The position numbers were made by a program, and so were the translations under genes. Source: an uncultured Eubacteriales bacterium (GTDB lineage: Bacteria; Bacillota_A; Clostridia; Christensenellales; Aristaeellaceae). From it: a stretch of 7,672 nucleotides of DNA. Under the pieces are notes generated by a model. It was not told the origin of the DNA. It did not search any database and was given only the letters and a program-made list of their open reading frames with translations. Location of the stretch: the NCBI GenBank assembly GCA_902766515.1, contig CACXEB010000223.1:1-7672 (forward strand), given 5' to 3'. This document shows, in pieces, positions 7,451-7,672 of this stretch; positions within the stretch are counted from its first letter, which is position 1; every line of letters starts with the position of its first letter.

Positions 7451-7482
7451 TGCGGAGGCGGTTTCTGATCGCCGCCTCCGCA
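7451..7482 (-). terminator. Intercistronic stem-loop between the binding-protein gene and oppB (probable attenuator or mRNA stabiliser)
   Basis: TGCGGAGGCGG (7451-7461) and CCGCCTCCGCA (7472-7482) form a perfect 11-bp GC-rich stem with a 10-nt loop. On the minus strand the 3' arm is followed by TTTCACCTTTT, only a weak U tract, so termination is probably partial. Its place just downstream of a binding-protein gene and upstream of the permeases fits the known arrangement in which a hairpin gives excess binding protein over membrane components (as at malE-malF). The hairpin is seen directly; the role is inferred. Confidence 0.7.
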
Positions 7483-7519
7483 AGCTCAGTGGGTTATGAT
7501 TCTGTGCCGACGGGAGAGC

Positions 7520-7672
7520 TTATTCCGCGAGGGCGGCCAGTTCTTCCAGCCACTGGTCGTACGCGTCGTAGTATTCGTCGGTGGACATGGGCTTGTCCAG
7601 CAGGTGCTGGCCCTTGTAGCGGCAGGTGGCCAGGCCGGTGGGGGCGAACTGCGCCTCGAAGGGATTCAGGCG
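7520..7672 (-). CDS. C-terminal fragment of a probable extracellular solute-binding protein (partial)
   Basis: Fifty C-terminal residues run from the window edge to TAA at 7522-7520. The fragment starts RLNPFEAQFAPTGLATCRYK, continues with a LLDKPMSTDEYYDAYDQW stretch (residues 24-41 of the fragment) and ends in LEELAALAE, an acidic amphipathic helix. The layout (binding protein, then oppB-oppC-oppD-oppF) and the terminal helix of the kind seen in clostridial OppA-type lipoproteins support an extracellular solute-binding protein that captures the cargo and delivers it to OppB/OppC. The substrate-binding residues, lipobox and any promoter lie outside the window. The family call rests mainly on position, since the fragment itself carries no diagnostic motif. 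Composition matches the downstream operon. Confidence 0.6.
   Translation of the reverse strand, partial: RLNPFEAQFAPTGLATCRYKGQHLLDKPMSTDEYYDAYDQWLEELAALAE

Overview
The window reads as a short piece of a GC-rich, Gram-positive (Firmicutes/Clostridia-like) genome, plausibly from a fibre-degrading gut or rumen bacterium. The reasons are the Firmicutes-type OppD/OppF sequences, the strong AGGAGG-type ribosome binding sites, the secreted GH5 endoglucanase and the SH3b-type module. No rRNA, tRNA, mobile element, CRISPR array or integrase is visible. By eye the left-hand 1.2 kb is less GC-rich than the minus-strand operon; this was not computed.

Layout. Positions 1-93 (+) hold the last 30 codons of a gene that looks like a winged-helix regulator. 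It is followed by a complete membrane acyltransferase of the acyltransferase-3 family (179-1213, +). A perfect 11-bp hairpin terminator (1230-1256) separates this plus-strand group from a convergent minus-strand operon that fills the rest of the window. In its transcription order, right to left, the operon contains: the C-terminus of a probable solute-binding protein (7520-7672, partial), an intercistronic stem-loop (7451-7482), permease OppB (6471-7412), permease OppC (5062-6471), ATPase OppD (3996-5048), ATPase OppF (3046-3984) and a secreted GH5 endoglucanase (1273-3027). Spacing inside the operon is tight, from a 1-nt overlap to 18 nt, apart from the 107-nt binding-protein/oppB gap that contains the stem-loop. 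The operon ends at the terminator.

How the genes work together. The five transporter genes form a canonical A-B-C-D-F peptide/opine/nickel-class ABC importer: a binding protein, two permeases and two different ATPases. The last gene encodes an exported GH5_4-like beta-glucanase with the expected catalytic glutamates and a C-terminal beta-rich module. One reading is that the enzyme cuts a beta-glucan outside the cell and the transporter imports the oligosaccharides. The other is that this is an ordinary peptide importer that shares a transcript with a glucanase.

The most unusual object is OppC. It has 469 residues because a loop of about 177 residues, containing a recognisable bacterial SH3 (SH3b)-like module, lies between its first and second membrane segments on the predicted outer face. 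This could be a cell-wall- or substrate-facing domain built into the permease. I see no wholly unknown multi-gene system here. The SH3b-bearing permease coupled to an endoglucanase is the best candidate for something undescribed.
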